This document shows, piece by piece, positions 52,892-61,348 of a stretch of DNA of 64,000 nucleotides (positions are counted from its first letter, which is position 1; each line of letters starts with the position of its first letter). The translations under genes and the position numbers were made by a program. A model generated the notes under the pieces. The model did no database searches. It saw only the letters and a program-made list of their open reading frames with translations, and was not told where the DNA came from. The DNA lies in the NCBI RefSeq assembly GCF_036924715.1, contig NZ_JAZHSB010000001.1, positions 3,153,001-3,217,000 on the forward strand, in the 5' to 3' direction. The stretch is from Bradyrhizobium sp. AZCC 1721 (lineage in GTDB: Bacteria; Pseudomonadota; Alphaproteobacteria; Rhizobiales; Xanthobacteraceae).

Positions 52892-54653
52892 GTGGCAAGG
52901 AGAGCAAAAGCCGCGAAGCGGAAATCAGTCGGCACCGCGAAGAAGAATGCGAGGGTAGGACGCAGTACCAGGTCTGCGGCTGGTGCCGCCGGCGCCAGCA
53001 GAAAACGGGGAGCCAGCAAGACGGCCAAGACTGCGAAGTCCGTCACGAAGAAAGCCGGGGGCAAGAAAAAGGTGTCTGACCCGCCTACAAACCGCACGCC
53101 GCGACCTCCAAGTCCCGGGCCAGGGAATACCTCCTCATCGGCCAACGGTACGGTTTCGATCCGAATGTATCGCGGGATGCTCGGCGACTTCTTTTTTGTA
53201 AAGCACGTCGTTGGGGCAGACACCTTCAAGATGTTGATCGATTGTGGTGTGCTCCAGTGCATCGGCACTAAAGCCAGCAAGCCGACAACCTCGCTTGGCA
53301 AGGAGCGGATTATTGCCGGCGCTGCCGATTTCATGAAGGATTGCGGCGGTGCACTCGACCTGGTGGTCGCGACCCACGAGCACTACGACCATCTCTCGGG
53401 TTTCATTCTGGCTAACGATACGTTCAGGTCGCTCAAAATCGCTAAGGTCTGGATGGCGTGGACGGAGGATCGCACTGACGAGGTCGCGAACGGCTACCGG
53501 AAACAAGAAGAACAAGGCGCTGTCTGCGCTAGCGGCACTGGCGCGAAGCCCAGCACTTGCCGCGACCAGTGATGAAATGAAGACGGTCACCAACCTGCTG
53601 CAATTCTATGGCGGGCTCGACAGCGTTGGGGACGGCGCGATGGGCGTGGCGGCGAAAAAGCGTGACGATCTCGCCGGCAATGCAAGCTGCGAGGCGGTGC
53701 TGGAATGGTTGAGGGACAGAGCCGGGCCCGGCAACGTCGTCTTTCTGAAGCCGGGCGATGTCGTGCGTTGGGGAGTGCACGATGCGTTCCGCGCCTATGT
53801 GCTTGGGCCGCCGCGTGACGATGCAAAGAAGTTGCGTCAGCTTGATCCGTCCGCGGGTGTGGCACGGGAGGTTTATCTCGCACGGGGCGAAGATGTTGAA
53901 ACGGTGGTTGGGCTGGCTGTGGTCCACGGCGATAACGGCGGCCGGGTGCGCCTCGAGGATCAGCCCTTCGTGCCGCTGCACTGGTGTCCGTACGGAGCCA
54001 ACGGCAAAAAGTTAAAGGCGAGGGCGCCGAAGCAGAAGCCCAACATTCGAATCGCCGGAATCTATGCGAAAGGCGATGCGAAGTACCGTCGCATCGACGA
54101 TGATTGGCTGGGTAGCGTCGAAAGCCTGGCGCTGAAGATCGATGGTGACGTGAACAACACTTCGCTCGCGCTGGGACTCGAACTGGACAAGCGCGTGCTG
54201 CTTTTCCCAGGCGACGCGCAAGTCGGTAACTGGCTTTCCTGGGGTGATCAAACCTACCCGGCAAATGATACGGCGAGCGGACCCAGGCTTAAGATAGAGG
54301 ATATCCTGGCGCGCACGATTCTCTACAAGGTCGGGCATCACGCGAGCCACAACGCTACACTGCGCGAACGCGGTCTGGAGCTGATGACGGATCCGCGGCT
54401 GTGCGCAATGATCCCTGTGGTGGAGGAGACCGCGCACGAACAGGTAACCAAGAACTCGCCTCATGGCTGGTCCATGCCTTACGGTGATCTCTACAAGCGG
54501 CTCAACGAGTTGACCGACGGTAGGATTCTTCGCGGCGACGGTGAGACTGCCGCTGAGAAGAACAAGTTCGGGGCTTCAATTTTCCATCTTAGCTACGGAA
54601 CCAATTTCAAACCGAATGATCCGCTCTGGGTGGAACTTGCTCTTGATTTGTAG
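52892..54653 (+). pseudogene. MBL-fold metallo-hydrolase with histone-like basic N-terminal tail, frameshifted
   Basis: GTG 52892 opens a protein whose first 75 residues are mainly Lys, Arg, Ala, Ser and Thr (KAAKRKSVGTAKKNARVG, TAKTAKSVTKKAGGKKK), like histone H1-type tails that bind DNA or RNA. The metallo-beta-lactamase domain follows: HEHYDH with His162, His164, Asp166 and His167, then FPGDAQVGNW and KVGHHASHNATLRERGLEL, similar to ComEC/Rec2-associated hydrolases. A single extra base in AAACAAGAAG (53501-53510) breaks the frame; frame 3 continues with KKNKALSALAAL to TAG 54651-54653. Joined product about 587 residues. Stop-to-start spacing of 10 bases ties it to the metallopeptidase gene. 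Confidence 0.75.
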
Positions 54654-54685
54654 CGACGGCCCGGCATCAGTCCGTACGGAGAGGT

Positions 54686-55558
54686 TTATCCATCTTCGCC
54701 GCCGAAATACGCCGGCTTGCCGGAGGTCCAGGTTTCGCCCCAGAGCTGACCGCCGCCGTCCACGGTCAGCGTTTCGCCGGTGACGAATTGGGCCGAAGGA
54801 CCAGCGAGAAAGACAGTGGCTTCGGCGATGTCCCAGGGCGAGCCTGCGCGCATCATCGGGTTCGAGCGCGGGTAGGTGGCGCGGGCCTCCGGCGAATACA
54901 CGTTCCAGCCTTCGGTTTCGATCGCGCCCGGCGCCACGCAATTGACCCGGATGTTCAGCGGCGCCCATTCGACTGCGACGGCGCGCGACAGCCCGATGAC
55001 GCCGCTCCGTGCAGCAATCGTGTGTGCGATGCCGTAGAGCCCATGCGTCGTCACAACCACGATGTTGACGATGCTGCCGGGATGCTTGTGGTCGCGCCAG
55101 CGTTGCGCGGCGGCCTGCATCATGTACCAGGTGCCGTTCAGATTGGTGTTGATGACGGCGTTCCAGCCCTTCACCGAAAAATCGATCGCGGCTTGGGGAA
55201 ATTGCCCTCCGGCGCTGTTGATGAGGCAGTCGAGGCGGCCTTGCGCGACCCAGATCGTGTCGAACAGGGCGCTGACCGCGTCGGGCTCCCTGATGTCGGC
55301 GACATGCGCGGATGCTTTGAGGCCTCGGCCCGTCAATTGGGTGACGAGCGCGTCGAGCTTGCCGCCGTCGCGCCCGACCACGGCGACATGCGCGCCCAGC
55401 CGCGCAAGCAGCCAGGCGATCGCCCGCCCGATGCCGCCGGCGCCGCCCGTTACGACGGCGACTTGATCCTTCAGTGCATCGGCCGCGAACAGGGTCGGGC
55501 GAGCCGCAAGCTCCTCATCAGTCAGGCCGAGCTTCGCCGGAGACGGTTGATCGGTCAT
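54686..55558 (-). CDS. SDR-family oxidoreductase (2,4-dienoyl-CoA reductase/ketoreductase-like)
   Basis: A 290-residue classical SDR. VVTGGAGGIGRAIAWLLARLGAHVAVVGRD near residue 33 is the cofactor loop. NSAGGQFPQAAID near 113 stands where classical enzymes have NNAG, and matches the pattern of 2,4-dienoyl-CoA reductase-like SDRs. The Ser is in NIVVVTTHGLYGIAHTIAARSGVIG near 168, where the usual YxxxK is replaced by a His/Ala-rich run; in the dienoyl-CoA group Tyr is likewise not used. Thus it probably reduces an acyl-CoA-type substrate. Converges with the MBL gene. Confidence 0.82.
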   Translation of the reverse strand: MTDQPSPAKLGLTDEELAARPTLFAADALKDQVAVVTGGAGGIGRAIAWLLARLGAHVAVVGRDGGKLDALVTQLTGRGLKASAHVADIREPDAVSALFDTIWVAQGRLDCLINSAGGQFPQAAIDFSVKGWNAVINTNLNGTWYMMQAAAQRWRDHKHPGSIVNIVVVTTHGLYGIAHTIAARSGVIGLSRAVAVEWAPLNIRVNCVAPGAIETEGWNVYSPEARATYPRSNPMMRAGSPWDIAEATVFLAGPSAQFVTGETLTVDGGGQLWGETWTSGKPAYFGGEDG

Positions 55559-55636
55559 GAACGGCGCGAACCCTTGTTATATGCGGCATCGGCCGTACAT
55601 TAGCCACGCAACGACAACCATGCAAAACGAGTTTTG

Positions 55637-56341
55637 ATGTCCGATCTTTCCGCCTTCCGGATCACCAAACGCTGGCCCGCCAAACATCCCGACCGCCTTC
55701 AGCTCTATTCGCTGCCGACTCCAAACGGCGTGAAGGTTTCGATCATGCTCGAAGAGATTGGCTTGCCCTACGAGGTGCATCTGGTCGACTTCAACAAGGA
55801 CGACCAGAAGACGCCGGAATTCCTGTCGCTGAATCCGAACGGCAAGATACCGGCCATCCTCGATCCGGATGGTCCCGGCGGCAGACCGCTGCCGCTGTTC
55901 GAGTCCGGCGCGATCCTGCAATATCTCGCCGAGAAGACCGGCAAGCTTCTGCCGGCCGATCCGGCGCGGCGATACCAGACCATCCAGTGGCTGCACTTCC
56001 AGATGGGCGGCATCGGCCCGATGTTTGGCCAAGTCGGATTCTTCCATAAGTTCGCCGGCAAGGAATATGAGGACAGGCGGCCGCTCGAGCGTTACGTCGC
56101 CGAGTCGAGACGCCTCCTTGAGGTAGTGGAGACGCATCTCGCCGGACGGCAATGGATCATGGACGACGAGTACACCATCGCCGACATTTCCATGCTCGGC
56201 TGGATGCGCAACCTGATCGGCTTCTACGGTGCGCGCGATCTCGTTGCGTTCGATACGCTGAAGCAGGTGCCGGCATGGCTGCAACGCGGGCTCGCCCGGC
56301 CGGCGGTGCAGCGCGGGCTCGACATACCCAAGCGGCCTTAA
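55637..56341 (+). CDS. Glutathione S-transferase, YghU-like
   Basis: A 234-residue GST. The N-terminal thioredoxin-like domain holds SLPTPNGVKVSIMLEEIGLPYEVHLVDFNKDDQKTPEFLSLNPNGKIPAILDPDG; the TPNG with its Thr is the mark of the YghU/Ure2p-type enzymes that bind two glutathiones and have disulfide reductase activity. The all-helical C-terminal domain contains GGIGPMFGQVGFFHKFAGKEYEDRRPLERYV. Complete length. It converges with dsbB, whose stop overlaps its last bases. Confidence 0.9.
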   Translation: MSDLSAFRITKRWPAKHPDRLQLYSLPTPNGVKVSIMLEEIGLPYEVHLVDFNKDDQKTPEFLSLNPNGKIPAILDPDGPGGRPLPLFESGAILQYLAEKTGKLLPADPARRYQTIQWLHFQMGGIGPMFGQVGFFHKFAGKEYEDRRPLERYVAESRRLLEVVETHLAGRQWIMDDEYTIADISMLGWMRNLIGFYGARDLVAFDTLKQVPAWLQRGLARPAVQRGLDIPKRP

Positions 56342-56895
56342 GCGGCGTGCTTGAGCAGTTCGTACACCACCGGGTTATCGGCGCAGGCGCCGAAGCCGCA
56401 TTCGAGCAGCGTGGTCACCACATTGGCCGCCGTGAGTGCGATCACGAGCCATACCGCGGTTTGCCCGAAGGCGCCGCCGGTGGCCGGCAGCACGGCGCGG
56501 TCTTCCTCGAACTGGCGGTCGAACAGCAGGATCGCCGCAAGCAGGACGATGGCCGTAATGAAGCCGATCAGCGCCCAAGTATAATAGTGATAGCCGAGCA
56601 ACGCCGAACCGTAGCCGGCGTCGCCGGGCATGATATGCAGCAGCACCTGCCGGGTCGACGCGACGGCGCCTGCCACCGCCGCCAGCAGCGACATCGCATA
56701 ATGGCTGGGACGGGGGCCGAAGCGGATATTGAGGATCGGGCCGACGGCGAGAGCCGCGAACAGGATGCGCTGCAGCAGGCAGAGCGGGCAGGGCAGCTCA
56801 TGAAGAATGAACTGCGCCGCATAGGCCGCCGCAAGCACCAGCGCCACCGCGTAGAGGCTGAGTGCATTCAACGTAATGGCACGCGTCTGGGTCAT
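56338..56895 (-). CDS. dsbB: Disulfide bond formation protein B
   Basis: A 185-residue inner-membrane protein with four helices. The first redox pair is CPLC in LPCPLCLLQRILF near residue 36-39, followed by an Arg that is conserved in DsbB. The second pair of E. coli DsbB lies in the large periplasmic loop, but here the loop HIMPGDAGYGSALLGYHYY has no Cys. Two other Cys occur at the very C-terminus (ECGFGACADN). So the relay may be arranged differently. Function by family: reoxidises the periplasmic oxidant DsbA with quinone. It follows the 52-residue DUF5993 gene by 7 bases. Confidence 0.85.
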   Translation of the reverse strand: MTQTRAITLNALSLYAVALVLAAAYAAQFILHELPCPLCLLQRILFAALAVGPILNIRFGPRPSHYAMSLLAAVAGAVASTRQVLLHIMPGDAGYGSALLGYHYYTWALIGFITAIVLLAAILLFDRQFEEDRAVLPATGGAFGQTAVWLVIALTAANVVTTLLECGFGACADNPVVYELLKHAA

Positions 56896-56902
56896 GCGTC
56901 CC

Positions 56903-57061
56903 TCAGAACGACAATTTCAGCGTATCGGTCGCGTGGTGCAGATAGGTGGCGATGCACGCGATCAGCACGGCTCCGAACAGGCCAAGCGCGAGCGGACGCC
57001 GACCGCGCCAGGCGATCAGCATCACGATGACTATGGCCAGAAACAATACGGTGAATTCCAT
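56903..57061 (-). CDS. DUF5993 small membrane protein
   Basis: A 52-residue protein from ATG 57061 to TGA at 56903-56905. Two hydrophobic helices (FTVLFLAIVIVMLIAW near 2-18 and LALGLFGAVLIACIATYL near 24-42) span the membrane, and the C-terminus ends HHATDTLKLSF. This matches DUF5993, a small family found directly before dsbB. The gap to dsbB is 7 bases, so it is the first gene of a two-gene operon and may modulate DsbB. Confidence 0.75.
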   Translation of the reverse strand: MEFTVLFLAIVIVMLIAWRGRRPLALGLFGAVLIACIATYLHHATDTLKLSF

Positions 57062-57171
57062 CGGCTGGTCCCGGCGCGGAATGATGCTTCAGTCTATGAT
57101 AGATTCGCCGATCTGCTTAATTCTAATCCGGTCCGGCGGGACCAATAACGACATTCCGGAATGCAACGACA

Positions 57172-57543
57172 ATGCCCATCACCATCTACGGCATCAAGAA
57201 CTGCGATACGATGAAGAAGGCGCGCGCCTGGCTCGACGATCACGGCGTGGCCTACGACTTTCACGATTACAAGCTTGCCGGCATCGGCAAGGACAAGCTC
57301 AAGCAATGGTCCGACAATGTTGGCTGGGAAATACTGCTCAACCGCGCCGGCACGACGTTCAAGAAGTTGCCCGACAGCGACAAGGAAGGCCTCAACGAGC
57401 GCAAGGCGTTGGCGCTGATGCTGGCGCAGCCCTCGATGATCAAGCGGCCGGTGCTCGATCTCGGCGGCAAATTGCTGGTCGGGTTCAAGCCGGATATCTA
57501 TGCGAGCGAGGTCGCGTCGAAGCCGCGCGGGGGGAAGGCCTAA
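57172..57543 (+). CDS. ArsC/Spx-family (YffB-like) protein
   Basis: A 123-residue thioredoxin-fold protein of the ArsC/Spx/YffB family. The single redox Cys is in YGIKNCDTMKKARAWL at residue 11, with the K-x-A helix typical of the YffB group. FLKLPDSDKEG and LDLGGKLLVGFKPDIYASE follow the fold. True arsenate reductases need three Arg for arsenate; they are not in the expected places here, so this is more likely YffB-type. YffB binds glutathione weakly; role unknown. Its last four bases overlap the stop of the PAS gene on the other strand. Confidence 0.85.
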   Translation: MPITIYGIKNCDTMKKARAWLDDHGVAYDFHDYKLAGIGKDKLKQWSDNVGWEILLNRAGTTFKKLPDSDKEGLNERKALALMLAQPSMIKRPVLDLGGKLLVGFKPDIYASEVASKPRGGKA

Positions 57544-58226
57544 TCGAATTCGAGTTCATCGCCGGATGGAATGCGGCCTGGCGCGCGATGGAAGAGATCG
57601 CGGTCGATGATGGCGCGAAGCTTCGGCACCGGCAGTTGGTCGTTTCCGCGCATCAGATTCTTGATCTCGAAGCCGCCATCCTCGCTGATGGTTTTCAGCG
57701 AAGCGATGACATGGGTGACGCTGCCGTCATCCGAGAACGGCAGCAACAGCCGCTCATAGGCGACGATTCGCCCGTAGATGTCGTCGATATTGGCGATGGT
57801 ATAGGCAGGAAGACGGCGCGCGATGCATTCATGATAGACGGGCATCACGATCGGAGCGAGCCTTGCGCCGAGATACTCGTCGAGATAGCGGCCCTTGCCG
57901 GTATTCCCATAAGCCGTCGACATCCGCGTGCCGTCGCTCTGGATGGTCAGGCGCGGCGGCTGGGTGCTGGTATCGACGGTGTAGAGTACCAGGTCGGGAA
58001 GTTCGTCCTCGATCCGCGCCGGCTGGTATTCCGCCATGCGCGGTATCGATTGGTCGCGGGCGTAAAGCCGCAGCCAGGTGTTCAGCAGGTCGCGCTGCTT
58101 GATGGATTTGATGACCGACGGTCCGGCGCTTTCAAATTTCAAGGCGGCAATTCCTGCGCGATCCAAATCGCGAGATGATGCGCCCCGAGGGGAAATATTG
58201 TGTGAAAGCGCGCCCGATTGCAGCAA
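57540..58226 (-). CDS. PAS-domain protein (PAS_5 family)
   Basis: A 228-residue protein of the PAS_5 type. The core reads NTWLRLYARDQSIPRMAEYQPARIEDELPDLVLYTVDTSTQPPRLTIQSDGTRMSTAYGNTGKGRYLDEYLGARLAPIVMPVYHECIARRLPAY, followed by YGRIVAYERLLLPFSDDGSVTHVIASLKTISEDG. PAS_5 proteins occur in alphaproteobacteria as single-domain sensors without an output domain, often near transport genes. It has no membrane segment. Divergent from the liv operon, so the 288-base gap holds both promoters. Confidence 0.83.
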   Translation of the reverse strand: MLQSGALSHNISPRGASSRDLDRAGIAALKFESAGPSVIKSIKQRDLLNTWLRLYARDQSIPRMAEYQPARIEDELPDLVLYTVDTSTQPPRLTIQSDGTRMSTAYGNTGKGRYLDEYLGARLAPIVMPVYHECIARRLPAYTIANIDDIYGRIVAYERLLLPFSDDGSVTHVIASLKTISEDGGFEIKNLMRGNDQLPVPKLRAIIDRDLFHRAPGRIPSGDELEFD

Positions 58227-58514
58227 AACACCGTTAACGATGGCTTGCCGGCGCGAGGTTGCGGTTGAGCGTGGCTCGTGGCCCGGCCGAGCGGCGCCGG
58301 CGCGCTATTCGACTTATGGCGCATCCGGAACCGCAAGCGCACGGTCGGGCGTGGCAGCATTCCGCCTTGCCTAATCCATCGCGTTGACGGCATATTCCGG
58401 CCGGAGGCGGCGGGCTCGGGACGGTTTCCAGGACGTCCAGGAGAGCCTGCCCGAACAGGAAAAAACTGGCCGCGCGCGGGCGAACTCGCGGAGACGGCTG
58501 AGGGGGAAATTTGT

Positions 58515-59270
58515 TTGGCTGATGAGTTCATTCTCGAAACCCACGGATTGACCAAGGAATTCGCGGGTTTCTTCGCCGTTCGCGATGTCGCCCTCAAGGT
58601 ACGGCGCGGCAGCATTCACGCGTTGATCGGGCCGAATGGCGCCGGCAAGACGACGTGCTTCAACTTGTTGACCAAGTTTCTGAGGCCGTCTGCAGGGCAG
58701 ATCCTGTACAAGGGGCAGGACATCACCGCGATGGCGCCGGCCGATGTGGCCCGCCTCGGGCTAGTGCGTTCGTTCCAGATTTCGGCGGTGTTTCCGCACC
58801 TGACGGCGCTGGAAAACGTTCGTGTCGCGCTACAGCGCCAGCATGGAAGCTCGTTCGATTTCTGGCGCTCCAAGCGCGTGCTCGACCGATTCAACGGCCG
58901 CGCCCTCGACTTGCTGAACGACGTGGGCTTGAGCGAGTTCGCCAATACACCGGCGGTCGAGATGCCCTATGGACGCAAGCGCGCGCTGGAGATTGCGACG
59001 ACGCTGGCGCTCGACCCGGAAATGATGCTGCTCGATGAGCCTATGGCGGGCATGGGTCATGAAGACATCGACAAGATCGCAGCCCTAATCAAGCGTATCT
59101 CGGCGAGGCACACCATCCTGATGGTCGAACATAATCTCTCCGTGGTCGCCGACCTGTCCGATATCATCACTGTGCTGACGCGCGGTCAGGTGCTGGCGCA
59201 AGGCGATTATGCCGAATTGTCCAAGGACGAGCGCGTCAAGGAAGCCTATCTGGGGGCCGGTCATGCCTGA
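58515..59270 (+). CDS. livG: Branched-chain-amino-acid-type ABC transporter ATP-binding protein
   Basis: A 251-residue ATPase of the LivG type. Walker A GPNGAGKTTCFNLL near residue 39, the Q-loop in VRSFQISAVFPHLTALENV, signature-like PYGRKRALEIATTLA and Walker B MMLLDEPMAGM near 178, H-loop in MVEHNL. I start at TTG 58515 (ADEFILETHGLTKEF), with GAGGGGGAAA upstream; the frame stays open further 5' without good support. The next gene starts 7 bases before its stop. Together with livF it powers uptake by the permeases encoded downstream. Confidence 0.92.
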   Translation: MADEFILETHGLTKEFAGFFAVRDVALKVRRGSIHALIGPNGAGKTTCFNLLTKFLRPSAGQILYKGQDITAMAPADVARLGLVRSFQISAVFPHLTALENVRVALQRQHGSSFDFWRSKRVLDRFNGRALDLLNDVGLSEFANTPAVEMPYGRKRALEIATTLALDPEMMLLDEPMAGMGHEDIDKIAALIKRISARHTILMVEHNLSVVADLSDIITVLTRGQVLAQGDYAELSKDERVKEAYLGAGHA

Positions 59271-60006
59271 GTTGAAAATGGCCGAAGCCACCGCCAAACC
59301 GGCGGGCGCGGAGATTCTTTCCGTTTCCGACCTGCAGGCCTGGTACGGCGAATCGCATATCCTTCACGGCATCAACTTCAATGTGAAGGCGGGCGAGGTG
59401 GTCACGCTGCTCGGCCGCAACGGCGCCGGCAAGACCACGACGCTGAAGTCGGTGATGGGAATTATCGGCAAGCGTACCGGGTCGATCCGTTTTAACGGTC
59501 AGGACATCACGCGCGCCTCGTCCGATAGGATCGCGCGCCTAGGCATCGCATTCTGTCCCGAGGAGCGGGGCATTTTCGCAAGCCTCGACGTGCGCGAAAA
59601 CCTGCTGCTGCCGCCGATCGTGCGCAGTGGCGGGCTGTCGCTCGACCAGATCTTCGAATTGTTTCCGAACCTGAAAGAGCGCCTCAACAGCCAGGGCACC
59701 AAGCTTTCGGGCGGCGAGCAGCAAATGCTAGCGATCGCAAGAATCCTGCGCACCGGCGCACGGTTTCTGATGCTGGACGAGCCGACCGAAGGTTTGGCGC
59801 CCGTCATCATCCAGCAGATCGGTCACACCATCGCTCGGCTGAAGTCGGAAGGCTTTACCATCCTGCTCGTCGAACAGAATTTCCGCTTCGCCTCCACGGT
59901 GGCCGACCGCTACTACATCGTCGAGCACGGTAAGGTCATTGACGGTTTTGCGAATTCGGAGTTGTCGGCCAATATGGACAAGCTCCACACCTATCTCGGC
60001 GTTTAA
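59263..60006 (+). CDS. livF: Branched-chain-amino-acid-type ABC transporter ATP-binding protein
   Basis: A 247-residue ATPase of the LivF type. ATG 59263 overlaps the livG stop by 8 bases. Walker A GRNGAGKTTTLKSVMG, the Q-loop in LGIAFCPEERGIFASLDVRENLL, signature LSGGEQQMLAIARILRTG, Walker B FLMLDEPTEGLAPVI and H-loop LVEQNFRFA are all clear. This short class with the conserved CPEERGIF sequence pairs with LivG on the same transporter. Confidence 0.94.
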   Translation: MPELKMAEATAKPAGAEILSVSDLQAWYGESHILHGINFNVKAGEVVTLLGRNGAGKTTTLKSVMGIIGKRTGSIRFNGQDITRASSDRIARLGIAFCPEERGIFASLDVRENLLLPPIVRSGGLSLDQIFELFPNLKERLNSQGTKLSGGEQQMLAIARILRTGARFLMLDEPTEGLAPVIIQQIGHTIARLKSEGFTILLVEQNFRFASTVADRYYIVEHGKVIDGFANSELSANMDKLHTYLGV

Positions 60007-60043
60007 TCGGTACTTTGCTGCACTCTGGAATAATGGAGATACT

Positions 60044-61261
60044 ATGAAACATCGGATTTCAGCGCTCTTCCTCGGCACCGCTCTGGCACTTGCCGCAGGC
60101 AGCGCCGTGGCGCAAGACAAGACGGTCAAGATCGGCGTGCTCACCGACAATTCCGGACTTTACTCTGACCTTGGCGGCGCCGGCTCGACGGTCGCCGCCC
60201 AGATGGCGGTCGAGGATTCCGGCCTTGCGGCCAAGGGCTGGAAGATCGACATCGTCTCCGCCGACCACCAGAACAAGCCCGACATCGGCACCACCGTCGC
60301 CCGTCAATGGATCGACGTCGACAAGGTCGATATCTTCGTGGATGTGCTGAACTCCGGCGTGGCGCTGGCGGTCAACAATCTGGTGAAGGAAAAGAACGCC
60401 ATCATGATCAATACCGGCGCGGCGACGTCGGATCTCACCAATACGCAGTGTTCGCCGAACACGATTCACTGGGTCTACGACACCTACATGCTCGCCAACT
60501 CTACCGGCCAGGCGCTGGTGAAGGCCGGTGGCGATACCTGGTACTTCCTGACTGCGGATTACGCGTTCGGCCACGCGCTGGAACGCGACACTTCCGCGGT
60601 CGTCGTCAAGTCGGGCGGCAAGGTTATCGGCACCGTCAGGCACCCCCTGAATTCGTCGGACTTCTCCTCGTTCCTGCTGCAGGCACAGGCGTCCAAGGCC
60701 AAGATCATCGGCATGGCAAACGCCGGCGGCGACACCACCAATACCATCAAGCAGGCTGCAGAGTTCGGCATCGTCTCGGGCGGGCAGAAGCTCGCGGGAC
60801 TGCTGCTGTTCATCAACGACGTCCACTCCCTCGGCCTCAAGGTGGCTCAGGGCCTGAACTTCACGGAAACCTTCTACTGGGATCTGAACGACGGCACCCG
60901 CGCGTTTTCGAAGCGTTTCTCCGAGCGGATGAAGAACAAGGCGATGCCGTCGATGGTGCAGGCCGGGGTGTATTCGGGCCTGATCCACTATTTCAAGACG
61001 ATCGATGCAATGGGCGGCAATCCGCACGATGGCGTCAAGGTGGTGGCGAAAATGAAGGAAACGCCCACCGATGATCCGCTGTTCGGCAAGGGCACGATCC
61101 GCCCCGACGGCCGCAAGCTTCATCCGGCCTACCTGTTCGAGGTCAAGAAACCCTCCGAATCCAAGGGGCCGTGGGACTATTACAAGCTGATCGGCACCAC
61201 TCCCGGCGAGCAGGCCTTCCGGCCGCTTTCGGAAAGCGCCTGTCCGCTGGTAAAGAAGTAA
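60044..61261 (+). CDS. ABC transporter substrate-binding protein, LivK-like
   Basis: A 405-residue periplasmic binding protein. Start ATG 60044. The signal peptide is MKHRISALFLGTALALAAGSAVAQ. The mature protein has two Rossmann-like lobes of the Leu/Ile/Val type: KIGVLTDNSGLYSDLGGAGSTVAAQMAVEDSG at the start, VDIFVDVLNSGVALAVNNLVKEKNAIMINTGAATSDLT, YFLTADYAFGHALERD and LGLKVAQGLNFTETFYWDLND. In Rhodopseudomonas and Bradyrhizobium such proteins often bind aromatic acids or other carboxylates rather than amino acids, so the ligand is open. It is followed by a hairpin and the two permease genes. Confidence 0.9.
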   Translation: MKHRISALFLGTALALAAGSAVAQDKTVKIGVLTDNSGLYSDLGGAGSTVAAQMAVEDSGLAAKGWKIDIVSADHQNKPDIGTTVARQWIDVDKVDIFVDVLNSGVALAVNNLVKEKNAIMINTGAATSDLTNTQCSPNTIHWVYDTYMLANSTGQALVKAGGDTWYFLTADYAFGHALERDTSAVVVKSGGKVIGTVRHPLNSSDFSSFLLQAQASKAKIIGMANAGGDTTNTIKQAAEFGIVSGGQKLAGLLLFINDVHSLGLKVAQGLNFTETFYWDLNDGTRAFSKRFSERMKNKAMPSMVQAGVYSGLIHYFKTIDAMGGNPHDGVKVVAKMKETPTDDPLFGKGTIRPDGRKLHPAYLFEVKKPSESKGPWDYYKLIGTTPGEQAFRPLSESACPLVKK

Positions 61262-61268
61262 CAACGAT

Positions 61269-61295
61269 GGCCCGTCGGCGTCATGCCGGCGGGCC
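61269..61295 (+). terminator. Hairpin between binding-protein and permease genes
   Basis: GGCCCGTCGGC (61269-61279), loop GTCAT, and GCCGGCGGGCC (61285-61295) form an 11-base stem with one G-T pair, 8 bases after the binding-protein stop, followed by TTCTCTC. Since livH and livM continue downstream, this is probably a partial terminator that raises the ratio of binding protein to permease, as in many binding-protein operons. Confidence 0.7.
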
Positions 61296-61348
61296 TTCTC
61301 TCGCGGCCCAAGCTAACCCGCATCATAACGAGATTGAGTGCGAAACCG

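Noticed and set aside
58278..58514. Upstream extension of livG
   Set aside because: The extra 79 residues are not found in LivG proteins and the GAGGGGGA site favours 58515.
60059..61264. A 401-codon minus-strand frame opposite the substrate-binding protein
   Set aside because: Low-complexity Arg/Gly/Asp composition; the plus strand encodes an obvious signal peptide and binding protein.
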